Of a DNA stretch of 53,742 nucleotides, positions 1 through 7,220 are shown one piece after another. The position numbers and the translations under genes are program-made. Position 1 is the first letter of the stretch. The number at the start of each line of letters is the position of its first letter. Under the pieces are notes generated by a model, which was not told where the DNA came from, ran no database searches, and saw only the letters and a list, made by a program, of their open reading frames with translations. The DNA is from Comamonadaceae bacterium (GTDB lineage Bacteria > Pseudomonadota > Gammaproteobacteria > Burkholderiales > Burkholderiaceae_C): the NCBI GenBank assembly GCA_947452785.1, contig CANGDZ010000015.1:1-53742 (forward strand), given 5' to 3'.

Positions 1-546
1 GGCCATGGCCACTGCAGGGTTGAAGTTGCGCGCGGTAAAGCGGAACTGCAAGTTGCCCGAGGTGTCCGCACGCCAGGCCTTAACCAAAGACACATCGGGC
101 ACCAAAGCGCGCTCCATGATGTAGGTCTCGCCGTCAAACTCACGCGTTTCTTTGCCCTCGGCCACCAAGGTGCCGACACCGGTTTTGGTGAAGAAGGCCG
201 GAATACCCGCGCCGCCTGCACGCAGCTTTTCTGCCAGCGTGCCTTGAGGTGTGAACTCCAAGGCCAACTCGCCCGCCAGGTACTGGCGCTCAAACTCCTT
301 GTTCTCGCCCACGTAGGACGAAATCATTTTGGTGATTTGACGTGTTTCCAGCAACAGGCCCAGCCCAAAGCCATCCACGCCGGCATTGTTGGAAATGGCG
401 GTCAGGTTTTTCACACCCGAGTCGCGCAAGGCGCCGATCAAGGCCTCGGGGATGCCGCACAGGCCAAAGCCGCCCACGCCAAACAGCTGGCCGTCGGCCA
501 CGATGTCCTGCAAGGCTGCCGCTGCAGAAGGGTAAATCTTGTTCAC
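1..546 (-). CDS. scoA: 3-oxoacid CoA-transferase subunit A (partial, N-terminal 182 residues)
   Basis: Alpha subunit of a two-subunit CoA transferase that moves CoA between succinyl-CoA and a 3-oxoacid such as acetoacetate (known family role). The start is GTG at 546-544, giving [16 protein letters not shown], with an AGGAGCT ribosome site just upstream. The family motif [10 protein letters not shown] is visible near residue 25, followed by [17 protein letters not shown] and [12 protein letters not shown], all typical of subunit A. The frame is open to base 1, so about 50 C-terminal residues and the expected subunit B gene lie outside the window. A perfect inverted repeat sits 37 bases before the start codon and a LuxR-type gene is divergent, so regulation by that neighbour is likely but inferred. 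Confidence 0.93.
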   Translation of the reverse strand, partial: MNKIYPSAAAALQDIVADGQLFGVGGFGLCGIPEALIGALRDSGVKNLTAISNNAGVDGFGLGLLLETRQITKMISSYVGENKEFERQYLAGELALEFTPQGTLAEKLRAGGAGIPAFFTKTGVGTLVAEGKETREFDGETYIMERALVPDVSLVKAWRADTSGNLQFRFTARNFNPAVAMA

Positions 547-582
547 AGGTAGCTCCTGAAAAATGAATCAATGAAGTCAACG

Positions 583-608
583 ATACTACGTATTGAACTA
601 CGTAGTAT
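583..608. promoter_or_regulatory. Perfect inverted repeat, candidate operator between scoA and the PAS-LuxR gene
   Basis: Left arm ATACTACGTA (583-592), spacer TTGAAC, right arm TACGTAGTAT (599-608); the arms are exact reverse complements. CTACGTA also occurs as a direct repeat at 586 and 598. It lies 37 bases from the scoA start and 59 bases from the regulator start, where an operator or promoter would be expected. Binding by the adjacent LuxR-type protein is inference. Confidence 0.7.
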
Positions 609-666
609 TTCGTAAAGGGCAAACCCGCGCTTGAGCGCTTGAGCCCTGCCCCAGAATTGCCGCACC

Positions 667-1224
667 ATGACCGAGATTGACTACAAATTGGCCTTCGAGT
701 TGGCCCCTATTGGCATGGTGCTGTCACGCAACCGCACCATGGTCGATTGCAATGAACGTGTTTGCGACATGTTTGGCGCCAGCCGTGAGCAGCTCATTGG
801 CCAGACCTTTCAACAGCTTTACCCCAGCGTCGACGAATACGAGCGCACCGGCCAGCGCATCGCGCCGATCTTGAATGCCAACGGTGTGTACGCCGACGAC
901 CGGGTGATGAAACGGGTCGACGGCCGCTTCAAGGGTGAAACCTTTTGGTGCCATGTAACCGGCCGCGCCCTGAACCGCCAGGCCCCGCATGAGGCCGGCA
1001 TCTGGACCTTTGAGGACCTGAGCGCAAGGCGCCCCGTGAAGGCCGAACTCACCGCCCGCGAACGCGAAGTGGCCGCCCATCTGATGGGCGGCTTGACCAG
1101 CAAAGAAATCGGCAAGGCCCTGACCATCAGCCACCGCACGGTGGAAATTTACCGCGCCAAACTGATGCGCAAATACAAGGCCTCCACCACAGCGGATTTG
1201 GTGCACAAACTGATGGCGGGATAA
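667..1224 (+). CDS. PAS-domain LuxR-family transcriptional regulator
   Basis: A 185-residue one-component regulator. Residues about 8-118 look like a single PAS sensor domain (FELAPIGMVLSRNRTMVDCN, then FGASREQLIGQTF), and residues 128-183 are a LuxR/GerE helix-turn-helix (LTAREREVAAHLMGGLTSKE, then HRTVEIYRAKLMRKY). There is no receiver domain, so it is not a classical response regulator. ATG at 667 has no clear ribosome site, but no better start is visible. It is divergent from scoA across a 120-base gap holding a perfect 10-base-arm inverted repeat. I infer that it senses a metabolite tied to acyl-CoA or ketone-body metabolism and controls scoA and perhaps itself. The ligand cannot be read from the sequence. 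Confidence 0.88.
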   Translation: MTEIDYKLAFELAPIGMVLSRNRTMVDCNERVCDMFGASREQLIGQTFQQLYPSVDEYERTGQRIAPILNANGVYADDRVMKRVDGRFKGETFWCHVTGRALNRQAPHEAGIWTFEDLSARRPVKAELTAREREVAAHLMGGLTSKEIGKALTISHRTVEIYRAKLMRKYKASTTADLVHKLMAG

Positions 1225-1280
1225 AGGGGAACTGGCGACAACGCCCAACCCAGGCAAAGCCTTTCTGCCTCGCCGTTACT

Positions 1281-2312
1281 TCAGGGGATGTGCGGTTGCC
1301 GAGCGGCGATGCGAGCTTCGATGATGTCGCGATTTTTGATCGCGTTGGGGTCGCCTTTCCTGGCTGCCTTGTTGAAATACTGCAGCGCTTGGGCCTCGTC
1401 AATTTCCACACCCAAACCGTGTTCAAACATGAACCCGAGGTTGGACATCGCGGCCGCATTGTCTTGCGCCGCAGCCAGCTTGTACCAACGGATGCCCTCA
1501 GCGTAGTTCTGCGGCACGCCCTTGCCATTGGCGTAAACCAAACCCATCTTGGTCTGTGCCACAGGGTCGTTCTGGGCCGCGGCCAAGCTGAACCAGCGTT
1601 TGGCTTGGATGTAATCTTGCTTGACGCCCAGGCCTTGGTCGTACATCGTGCCCACTTGAATTTGCGCTGGCGCATGGCCTTTGGTCGCCAGCAGCATGAA
1701 GCAACGCATCGCTTCGGCATAGTCTTGCCTGACGCCCTGCCCTTGCTCCAAGAGAACGCCCATTCGGATCAAAGCATCCTCATGCCCCAAGCCCGCAGCC
1801 AATTTGTACCAGCGCACGGCTTCTGCGTTGTCCTGCTCGACGCCATGGTGGTTTTCATACACGCTGCCCATGGCGAAATGGGCATGGGCGTCGCCATGCT
1901 GCGCCGCCCATTTGTAGAGCCGGATCGCTTCCTGGAAATCCTGTTTGACCCCTTGTCCCGCCTCAAACAGCTTGCCCAGTCTGTAATAGGCCACTGCACT
2001 GCCTTGCGCAACAGCCAATTGGTAGAGGCGGACGGCTTCTGCAGCATCTTTGGCCACACCCTGTGCCTGTTCGTACATTGCGCCCAGGTCAATTTGGGCG
2101 CTGGCGTTGCCCTGGGCTGCGGCCAACTTGAAGCATCGGCCCGCCTCTGCAAAATTTTGCGGGACGCCTTGGCCTTTGTAGTGAATGACACCCAATTCAT
2201 ACTGCGCTTGGGCTTCACCTTTTTCCGCCTCAGCTTTGCTCCTGGCATATTCAGCTTGAATGGCCGCAGCAATTTCTTGCTGCTGCTTGAGTAGCTCTTC
2301 AATTTTGCTCAT
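1281..2312 (-). CDS. Sel1-repeat (TPR-like) protein
   Basis: A 343-residue protein made almost entirely of eight consecutive 36-residue Sel1-like repeats (roughly residues 29-316), each with the pattern A-x-x-G-x-x-x-A-x-x-x-L/M-G-x-x-Y-x-x-G-x-G-V-x-Q-D/N-x-x-E-A-x-R-W/L-Y/F-K-L-A. The first 28 residues are a charged helix (KIEELLKQQQEIAAAIQAEY). There is no signal peptide or membrane segment, so it is probably cytoplasmic. Sel1 repeats are protein-protein interaction scaffolds; the partner is unknown and no neighbour suggests one. A short hairpin (AGCCTTT/AAAGGCT at 2366-2382) lies in the 5-prime leader. It appears to be a single-gene transcript. Confidence 0.88.
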   Translation of the reverse strand: MSKIEELLKQQQEIAAAIQAEYARSKAEAEKGEAQAQYELGVIHYKGQGVPQNFAEAGRCFKLAAAQGNASAQIDLGAMYEQAQGVAKDAAEAVRLYQLAVAQGSAVAYYRLGKLFEAGQGVKQDFQEAIRLYKWAAQHGDAHAHFAMGSVYENHHGVEQDNAEAVRWYKLAAGLGHEDALIRMGVLLEQGQGVRQDYAEAMRCFMLLATKGHAPAQIQVGTMYDQGLGVKQDYIQAKRWFSLAAAQNDPVAQTKMGLVYANGKGVPQNYAEGIRWYKLAAAQDNAAAMSNLGFMFEHGLGVEIDEAQALQYFNKAARKGDPNAIKNRDIIEARIAARQPHIP

Positions 2313-2431
2313 GGTTGCATCCTTGAATCAGAGACAGAATAGAAACGTCCACAAAATGAGGACAAAGCCTTTTCCAAAGGCTGCTCAAACTATCATTAAA
2401 GTGACAAATATGCAAATACCGTCATAACTCA

Positions 2432-2863
2432 TCACGCCCAGTTTTCTAAGCGCAGGCCGGGTACGCGGCTGAATTGTCGGGTGTTGTTGGTCACCAGCGT
2501 CCAACCTTCAGCCAGGGCATGAGCGGCCAACCACAGATCGTTGTTACCAATCGGCAGGCCCCGCTGCTGCAAGGTAGCCCGAACATGGCCATAGTGCTCA
2601 GCAGCGGCCATGGGCAAGGCACAGGGTTGGATCATTTGAACCAATTGCGCCATGGTGGCCAGGGCTCGTTTACGGAACTGGCTTTTTTCGGCTCCAAAGC
2701 GCAACTCTCCCACAGTGATGATGGACATGGCCAGTTCGTTCAGAGTGAGCGCCTTAAAGCGATGTCGCACAACCAGCGGCTACCCTTTGACAATGTAGAT
2801 ACAGATGTTGGTGTCCAGCAAATAGCGAGTGGATTTGCCAACCAGGCTAGGGGCACTGGCCAT
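2432..2863 (-). pseudogene. vapC: VapC-type PIN-domain toxin interrupted by an in-frame stop
   Basis: Read from ATG at 2863, the frame starts MASAPSLVGKSTRYLLDTNI and reaches a TAG codon at 2782-2780 (codon 28), then continues in the same frame to the normal end at 2432 with all later PIN features: ITVGELRFGAEKS, NNDLWLAAHA and TNNTRQFSRVPGL. The first catalytic Asp (LLDTN, residue 17) is before the stop and the other acidic residues are after it, so neither fragment is a complete RNase. Full length would be 143 residues, normal for VapC. One substitution (for example CAG to TAG) would explain it. Restart at ATG 2770 would give a 112-residue protein without the LLDTN strand. A sequencing error or readthrough remains possible. 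Confidence 0.82.
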
Positions 2864-3096
2864 GGACAAAATGCCTCGCGCTCTTGGGGCGGAGTGTCTT
2901 GGCGGCCTTCGTCCATGAAGTCAGCAGGCAAGCTACTCAGTAAGTCAAAAACGGCTGTGGCATTGGTGGGCACTTGGCGCAGCACGATGTCATTGCCTTG
3001 CCGAAAAATCTCGACTTGGTCTGTCTCAAACCGAAACTCTTTGGGCAAACGCACGGCTTGACTGTTGCCGGATTGGAAAACGCGAGCGTAGGTCAT
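2740..3096 (-). CDS. vapB: VapB-type antitoxin with lost stop codon (C-terminal extension)
   Basis: Starts at ATG 3096 with the SpoVT/AbrB-like swapped-hairpin DNA-binding domain (MTYARVFQSGNSQAVRLPKE, then FRFETDQVEIFRQGNDIVL) and reaches DFMDEGRQDTPPQEREAF at residue 76. Known VapB/MvpA proteins end at QERESF or a close variant. Here the next codon is TGT instead of a stop, and the frame runs on for 42 residues that are an out-of-frame reading of the toxin gene, ending at 2740. A TGA to TGT change is the simplest explanation. Together with the nonsense codon in the toxin gene it suggests that the module is decaying. The DNA-binding part is intact, so autorepression may survive. Confidence 0.82.
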   Translation of the reverse strand: MTYARVFQSGNSQAVRLPKEFRFETDQVEIFRQGNDIVLRQVPTNATAVFDLLSSLPADFMDEGRQDTPPQEREAFCPWPVPLAWLANPLAICWTPTSVSTLSKGSRWLCDIALRRSL

Positions 3097-3112
3097 GTCT
3101 GCCTCTTGATTC

Positions 3113-3135
3113 TGTATACACAAAAAGCATACACA
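3113..3135 (-). promoter_or_regulatory. Direct repeats upstream of vapB, candidate operator/promoter
   Basis: GTATACACA (3114-3122) and GCATACACA (3127-3135) are near-identical 9-base direct repeats spaced 13 bases apart, 18-40 bases upstream of the vapB start, in an AT-rich stretch. VapB antitoxins commonly autoregulate from such a position; binding here is inferred. Confidence 0.5.
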
Positions 3136-3142
3136 TGAAACC

Positions 3143-3541
3143 TCAGCCCTTGGGTTCCACCACCTCCACCACCGACCGAAACCCATCTATCGCTGCCGGA
3201 AAGCCGCAGTACACCGTGGCGTGAAGCATGACTTCGCGCAGCTCTTCGGGGGTCACGCCGTTATTCAAAGCGCCGCGCACATGGCCTTTGAGTTCGGTTT
3301 GTTTGCCCAGGGCGGCGAGCATGGCCACGGTGATAAGACTGCGGGTTTTAAGATCCAGGCCTGGGCGCTGCCACACATTGCCCCAAGCATTGCGGGTGAT
3401 GAATTCCTGCATTGGCAAGGTGTACTCGTTGGCGTTGGTAAAGGCCCGGTCGACAAAAGGCTCGCCCATCACTTGGGTACGCGTGGCCAGACCGTTTTGA
3501 AAAGCGGGGTCATGGATCAAGGCGGAGTCTTCGGGTTTCAT
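3143..3541 (-). CDS. Carboxymuconolactone decarboxylase family protein
   Basis: A 132-residue protein of the PcaC-like CMD family (AhpD-like fold). Visible features are the N-terminal stretch RTQVMGEPFVDRAFTNANEY, then ITRNAWGNVWQRPGLDLKTR, SLITVAMLAALGKQTELKGH, and GVTPEELREVMLHATVYCGF. Family members either decarboxylate gamma-carboxymuconolactone (protocatechuate pathway) or are enzymes of unknown substrate with the same fold. No other pca genes are visible, so the first role is not supported by context. ATG at 3541 was chosen because the conserved N-terminus begins there; upstream in-frame starts would add residues without similarity. The gene is divergent from another CMD-fold gene whose start is only 55 bases away. 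Confidence 0.85.
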   Translation of the reverse strand: MKPEDSALIHDPAFQNGLATRTQVMGEPFVDRAFTNANEYTLPMQEFITRNAWGNVWQRPGLDLKTRSLITVAMLAALGKQTELKGHVRGALNNGVTPEELREVMLHATVYCGFPAAIDGFRSVVEVVEPKG

Positions 3542-3596
3542 GGGAAGCTTTCTTTTGGTGGAAAATGTCCACAGCATAAACACAATGAGGCTGACC

Positions 3597-4193
3597 ATGA
3601 CCACTGCACGCTACCCTTTCCCTGAACTGAACAATGTCCCTGACGACATTCGTACCAAAATTTTAGAAGTGCAGGAGAAGGCTGGTTTTGTACCGAATGT
3701 GTTTCTGGCCTTTGCCCGTCGCCCGGCCGAGTGGCGCGCCTTTTTTGCATACCATGACGCGCTGATGGTGCCCGAGTCGGTGGGGCGCGAGAGCAGCCTG
3801 ACCAAGGGCGATCGCGAGATGATCGTCACCACCACCAGCGCCGCCAACCACTGCCTGTATTGCGTGGTGGCGCATGGTGCGATTTTGCGCATTTACGAAA
3901 AGAAACCTTTGGTGGCGGATCAGATCGCCATCAATTACCGCAAGGCCGACATCTCACCGCGCCAACGCGCCATGCTCGACTTTGCCATGAAGGTCTGCCT
4001 GCACTCCGACGAAATCGAAGACGCTGACTTTGCCGCCCTGCACGCGCAGGGTTTCAACGACGAAGACGCTTGGGACATCGCCGCCATCACGGCGTTCTTT
4101 GGCCTGTCTAACCGGATGGCCAGTTTCAGCGGCATGATGCCCAACCCCGAGTTCTACTTGATGGGCCGTGTGCCTAAAAACAAGCCCGCTTGA
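3597..4193 (+). CDS. Peroxidase-related protein, AhpD-like fold
   Basis: A 198-residue protein of the uncharacterised peroxidase-related family in the CMD/AhpD superfamily. The redox motif is CLYCVVAHG (Cys-x-x-Cys followed by His three residues later) near residue 83, within NHCLYCVVAHGAILR; this arrangement is the catalytic core of AhpD. ISPRQRAMLDFAMKV and the C-terminal FGLSNRMASFSGMMPNPEFY are typical of this subfamily. ATG 3597 is preceded by TGAGG at suitable spacing; an alternative ATG lies at 3585. It is divergent from another CMD-fold gene, so both may share one regulatory region. A role in peroxide or organic hydroperoxide defence is inferred. Confidence 0.85.
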   Translation: MTTARYPFPELNNVPDDIRTKILEVQEKAGFVPNVFLAFARRPAEWRAFFAYHDALMVPESVGRESSLTKGDREMIVTTTSAANHCLYCVVAHGAILRIYEKKPLVADQIAINYRKADISPRQRAMLDFAMKVCLHSDEIEDADFAALHAQGFNDEDAWDIAAITAFFGLSNRMASFSGMMPNPEFYLMGRVPKNKPA

Positions 4194-4205
4194 GTGACTT
4201 TCCAC

Positions 4206-4233
4206 ACACAGATTGATGCACGTCAATCTGTGT
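4206..4233. promoter_or_regulatory. Inverted repeat containing an FNR/CRP-family-like box
   Basis: Perfect arms ACACAGATTGA (4206-4216) and TCAATCTGTGT (4223-4233). At the centre is TTGAT-GCAC-GTCAA (4213-4226), which fits the FNR/ANR/Dnr consensus TTGAT-N4-ATCAA with one change. It lies 53 bases before the hemerythrin gene. It could instead be a terminator hairpin for the upstream gene, but no T-run follows the stem. Confidence 0.6.
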
Positions 4234-4285
4234 CTTTGGGGTTGATCAAAAATTCAAAGGTCTACTCAACTCAATGGAGAGCCCG

Positions 4286-4816
4286 ATGGGATCGCTGATA
4301 CCACTCGACATGTTCGAATTTCTGGACGATACACACAAGTCCATCCAGGTCAAGTTGCAGGATCTGCGCGTTTTACTTGAGTCAGCGGAGTTTCCCGACT
4401 TCTCCAGACAACAAAAGCACGAGCTCGAATCGATCTATACTTTTTTTGCAATAGATGCGCACCAGCACCATCTGGACGAGGAACAACACGTTTTCCCGGC
4501 TCTGCTGGCCAGCCAAAGCGCCGAGTTGTTGCACTTGGCCAAGCAACTGCGCCAAGACCACGGCTGGCTGGAAGAAAACTGGATCGAGTTGGCGCCTCAA
4601 TTGCAGGCTTTGGTGCATTCCAACGGTTGGGCAGACAAGGCCGAGTTGACCCACGCCTTTGACGTGTTTGAAGCGCTTTACACCGAACACATGTCTTTGG
4701 AAGAGTCGATCGCCTTTCCCAAAGCAAAAGAAGTGGGCCAAAACTGGGATCCGCTGACGATCGGACGCGAAATGGCCAAGCGCCGAATGCTCAAGCCTGC
4801 TGTCATTCGACTGTGA
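4286..4816 (+). CDS. Hemerythrin-domain (HHE) protein
   Basis: A 176-residue four-helix-bundle protein with the diiron-binding pattern of hemerythrins: DDTHKSI near the N-terminus, HQHHLDEEQHVFPAL in the middle, DHGWLEENW, and EHMSLEESIAFP later, supplying the expected His and Glu ligands. Bacterial hemerythrins bind or sense O2, NO or iron. ATG 4286 was chosen because GGAGAG lies immediately upstream; ATG 4274 would place the ribosome site inside the coding region. The gene is preceded by an FNR-like inverted repeat, which would suit control by oxygen or nitric oxide (inference). Its 3-prime end overlaps the convergent thioesterase gene by 14 bases. Confidence 0.88.
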   Translation: MGSLIPLDMFEFLDDTHKSIQVKLQDLRVLLESAEFPDFSRQQKHELESIYTFFAIDAHQHHLDEEQHVFPALLASQSAELLHLAKQLRQDHGWLEENWIELAPQLQALVHSNGWADKAELTHAFDVFEALYTEHMSLEESIAFPKAKEVGQNWDPLTIGREMAKRRMLKPAVIRL

Positions 4817-5228
4817 CCAAGGTGCGTACGGCTTCGGGCAAAGGCACGGCCTTTTGCAAGGGAAAGTCCACCCAAATGGCCGTGGCGCCGCCTGCCGAAT
4901 AAATCACGTCAGGCTCGTCTGTGCGCTCGAGCGTGATCCAACTCTCAAACGTGGTGCGGCCCGGGTCACTGACGTACAACTTGGCCAGCACATCGCAGGG
5001 GTACTCGATCTGTTTGTAGAAGTTGCAAAAGGCGTTGACGATGATGGGGCCTTGGCCTTGAGGGGTCGGGTCGTAACCCAGCTTGACGAACCAGTCGATC
5101 CGGATGGACTCCATGTACCTGAAGTAGACCGTGTTGTTCACATGACCCATGATGTCCATGTCGCCCCACCGGACCTGAAGTACCATCTGATGGACCAATT
5201 TTTTGCGCTCTGGGATTTCGATTTTCAT
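4803..5228 (-). CDS. Acyl-CoA thioesterase, 4-hydroxybenzoyl-CoA thioesterase (hotdog) family
   Basis: A 141-residue single hotdog-fold protein starting MKIEIPERKKLVHQMVLQVR. The signature WGDMDIMGHVNNTVYFRYME carries the family catalytic Asp and the His-Val-Asn-Asn turn. Members hydrolyse acyl-CoA or acyl-ACP thioesters to free acid and CoA. ATG 5228 was selected because the fold begins there; the open frame extends upstream without similarity. It converges with and overlaps the hemerythrin gene by 14 bases. The substrate is not readable from the sequence. Confidence 0.88.
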   Translation of the reverse strand: MKIEIPERKKLVHQMVLQVRWGDMDIMGHVNNTVYFRYMESIRIDWFVKLGYDPTPQGQGPIIVNAFCNFYKQIEYPCDVLAKLYVSDPGRTTFESWITLERTDEPDVIYSAGGATAIWVDFPLQKAVPLPEAVRTLVTVE

Positions 5229-5386
5229 ATGGATGGCAGGTTCGGTAGGCCAATGAACACGGTGCTGTCGGCCCCGTGACGCTCTGTGGATGTGATTGTG
5301 CGGTTTCACCGCATAAAATGAGTCACCCTTCAGACACCCTACACAAGGATGCCTGGGAACATTTTTTCCAGCACGATGAGAACCCC

Positions 5387-7078
5387 ATGACACCTGCAGA
5401 AATTTTGAGCACATACGGCCCACGCGAATCCATGGACTACGACGTGGTGGTGGTCGGCGGCGGCCCCGGAGGCCTGTCCACCGCCATCCGTTTGAAGCAA
5501 TTGGCGGCAGCCAAAGGCCAGGACGTTTCGGTCGTGGTGCTGGAAAAAGGTGGCGAGCCGGGCGCGCACATTTTGTCGGGCGCCATCATGGACCCGAAAG
5601 CACTCTCCGAGTTGCTGCCCAACTGGAAAGAACTGGGTGCCCCGCTGAACCAACCAGTGACCGACGACGCTTGGAGCTTTTTGAGCGAAACCTCGGCCCT
5701 GCGCACCCCGAACATGCTGCTGCCTGAATGCGCGCAGAACCACGGCAACTACATCATCAGCCTATCCAACTTCACTCGCTGGTTGGCCCAGCAAGCTGAA
5801 AACCTCGGGGTGGAAATTTTCCCCGGCTTCACCGCCGCAGAGGTGTTGTACAACGAAGACGGCTCTGTCAAAGGCGTGGCCACCGGCAACCTGGGCGTGG
5901 GCAAAGACGGCGAGCCGACCGAGAACTTTCAACTCGGCATGGAGTTGCTGGGCAAGTACACCGTGTTTGCCGAAGGCGCACGCGGCCACTTGGGCAAGCA
6001 ATTGATCGCCAAGTTCCAACTCGACGAAGGGCGCGATCCGCAAACCTACGGTATCGGCATCAAAGAAGTCTGGGAGATCGACCCCTCACGCCACACCCCC
6101 GGCTTTGTCATGCACAGCGCGGGCTGGCCTTTGCAAAACGACACCTATGGCGGCGCATTCATGTACCACATGGAGGACAACAAAATCGCCATCGGTTTTG
6201 TGGTCGGCCTGAACTACAGCAACCCTTGGCTCAGCCCGTTTGAAGAACTCCAGCGCTGGAAAACGCACCCGAATATCAGCTGGTATTTCAAGAACGACAA
6301 AGGCGAAGTCAACGCCAAGCGCCTGGGCTATGGCGCCCGCGCCATCACCGCCGGTGGCTTGATGAGCTTGCCCAAAACCGTGTTCCCAGGCGGCGCGCTG
6401 GTTGGCTGTGATGCCGGCTTTCTGAACGTGAGCCGCATCAAAGGCAGCCACGCGGCCATCAAGACCGGCATGCAAGCGGCTGAAGCGGCTTACGACGCCA
6501 TCGTCGCAGGGCGCCAGCACGACGAGCTCAGCGCCTACCCTGAAGCTTTTGAAAAGAGCTGGCTCTACACCGAGCTGAACAAATCGCGTAACTTCAAGAG
6601 CTGGTTCAAAAAAGGCCTCACCGTGGCCACCTTGATGAACGGCTTTGAGCAGTTTGTGCTGCGCGGCCACATTCCATGGACGCTGCGCCGCGACAAGGCC
6701 GATCACACTTACCTCAAGCCCGCCGCCGATTGCGCGCAGATCGAGTACCCCAAGCCCGATGGCAAGCTGACCTTTGATCGCCTCTCCAGCGTCTTCATCA
6801 GCAACACCAACCACGAAGAAAACCAGCCTGCGCACTTGACGTTGAAAGACGCCTCAGTGCCCGTCAGCATCAACCTGGCCAAGTTCGCGGGCCCCGAGTC
6901 ACGCTACTGCCCAGCCGGCGTGTACGAGTATGTGAAGAACGAAGACAATTCCGACCGCTTGCAGATCAACGCGCAAAACTGCGTGCACTGCAAGACCTGC
7001 GACATCAAGGACCCGACGCAAAACATCGTCTGGGTCACCCCCGAAGGCGGTGGCGGCCCGAACTACTCGGGCATGTGA
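5387..7078 (+). CDS. Electron transfer flavoprotein-ubiquinone oxidoreductase
   Basis: Membrane-associated iron-sulfur flavoprotein that passes electrons from reduced ETF (from acyl-CoA dehydrogenases) to ubiquinone. From ATG 5387 it is 563 residues, the usual family length. The N-terminus MTPAEILSTYGPRESMDYDV leads into the FAD-binding VVVVGGGPGGLSTAIRLKQL. GARAITAGGLMSLPKTVFPG, GALVGCDAGFLNVSRIKGSH and the FKSWFKKGLTVATLMNGFEQ region are characteristic. The C-terminal 4Fe-4S domain shows CPAGVYEY, INAQNCVHCKTCDIKDPTQN and IVWVTPEGGGGPNYSGM. Longer starts at 5276 or 5318 would add non-conserved residues. It is monocistronic, closed by a strong terminator. Confidence 0.95.
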   Translation: MTPAEILSTYGPRESMDYDVVVVGGGPGGLSTAIRLKQLAAAKGQDVSVVVLEKGGEPGAHILSGAIMDPKALSELLPNWKELGAPLNQPVTDDAWSFLSETSALRTPNMLLPECAQNHGNYIISLSNFTRWLAQQAENLGVEIFPGFTAAEVLYNEDGSVKGVATGNLGVGKDGEPTENFQLGMELLGKYTVFAEGARGHLGKQLIAKFQLDEGRDPQTYGIGIKEVWEIDPSRHTPGFVMHSAGWPLQNDTYGGAFMYHMEDNKIAIGFVVGLNYSNPWLSPFEELQRWKTHPNISWYFKNDKGEVNAKRLGYGARAITAGGLMSLPKTVFPGGALVGCDAGFLNVSRIKGSHAAIKTGMQAAEAAYDAIVAGRQHDELSAYPEAFEKSWLYTELNKSRNFKSWFKKGLTVATLMNGFEQFVLRGHIPWTLRRDKADHTYLKPAADCAQIEYPKPDGKLTFDRLSSVFISNTNHEENQPAHLTLKDASVPVSINLAKFAGPESRYCPAGVYEYVKNEDNSDRLQINAQNCVHCKTCDIKDPTQNIVWVTPEGGGGPNYSGM

Positions 7079-7084
7079 ACCTGT

Positions 7085-7106
7085 AAGAGCCTTCGGGCTC
7101 TTTTAT
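7085..7106 (+). terminator. Rho-independent terminator after ETF-QO
   Basis: Perfect 7-base stem AAGAGCC (7085-7091) with tetraloop TTCG and GGCTCTT (7096-7102), followed by T residues. It starts seven bases after the ETF-QO stop codon. Confidence 0.9.
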
Positions 7107-7154
7107 ATGGAAAACCCGTACGAGCGGGCTCTCCGATTCGCCTGATAATCAAAG

Positions 7155-7165
7155 TTGTATGACAA
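7155..7165. promoter_or_regulatory. GntR/FadR-type operator-like site upstream of the TRAP operon
   Basis: TTGTATGACAA is a palindrome (TTGT-ATG-ACAA) matching the T-N-G-T-N3-A-C-N-A pattern bound by FCD-type GntR regulators, which often control TRAP uptake operons. It is 56 bases before dctP. No GntR gene is in the window, so the assignment is inference. Confidence 0.45.
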
Positions 7166-7220
7166 ATTAACCATCCGGTTGATGTCATCTGTTTTTTCCT
7201 TTTTCCTGGAGACACATCGC

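Noticed and set aside
1290..2294. Plus-strand frame of 334 codons opposite the Sel1 gene
   Set aside because: Shadow created by the periodic Sel1 repeats; no independent signals.
2432..2770. VapC read as a complete 112-residue protein from ATG 2770
   Set aside because: It would lack the LLDTN catalytic strand, which is encoded upstream in the same frame.
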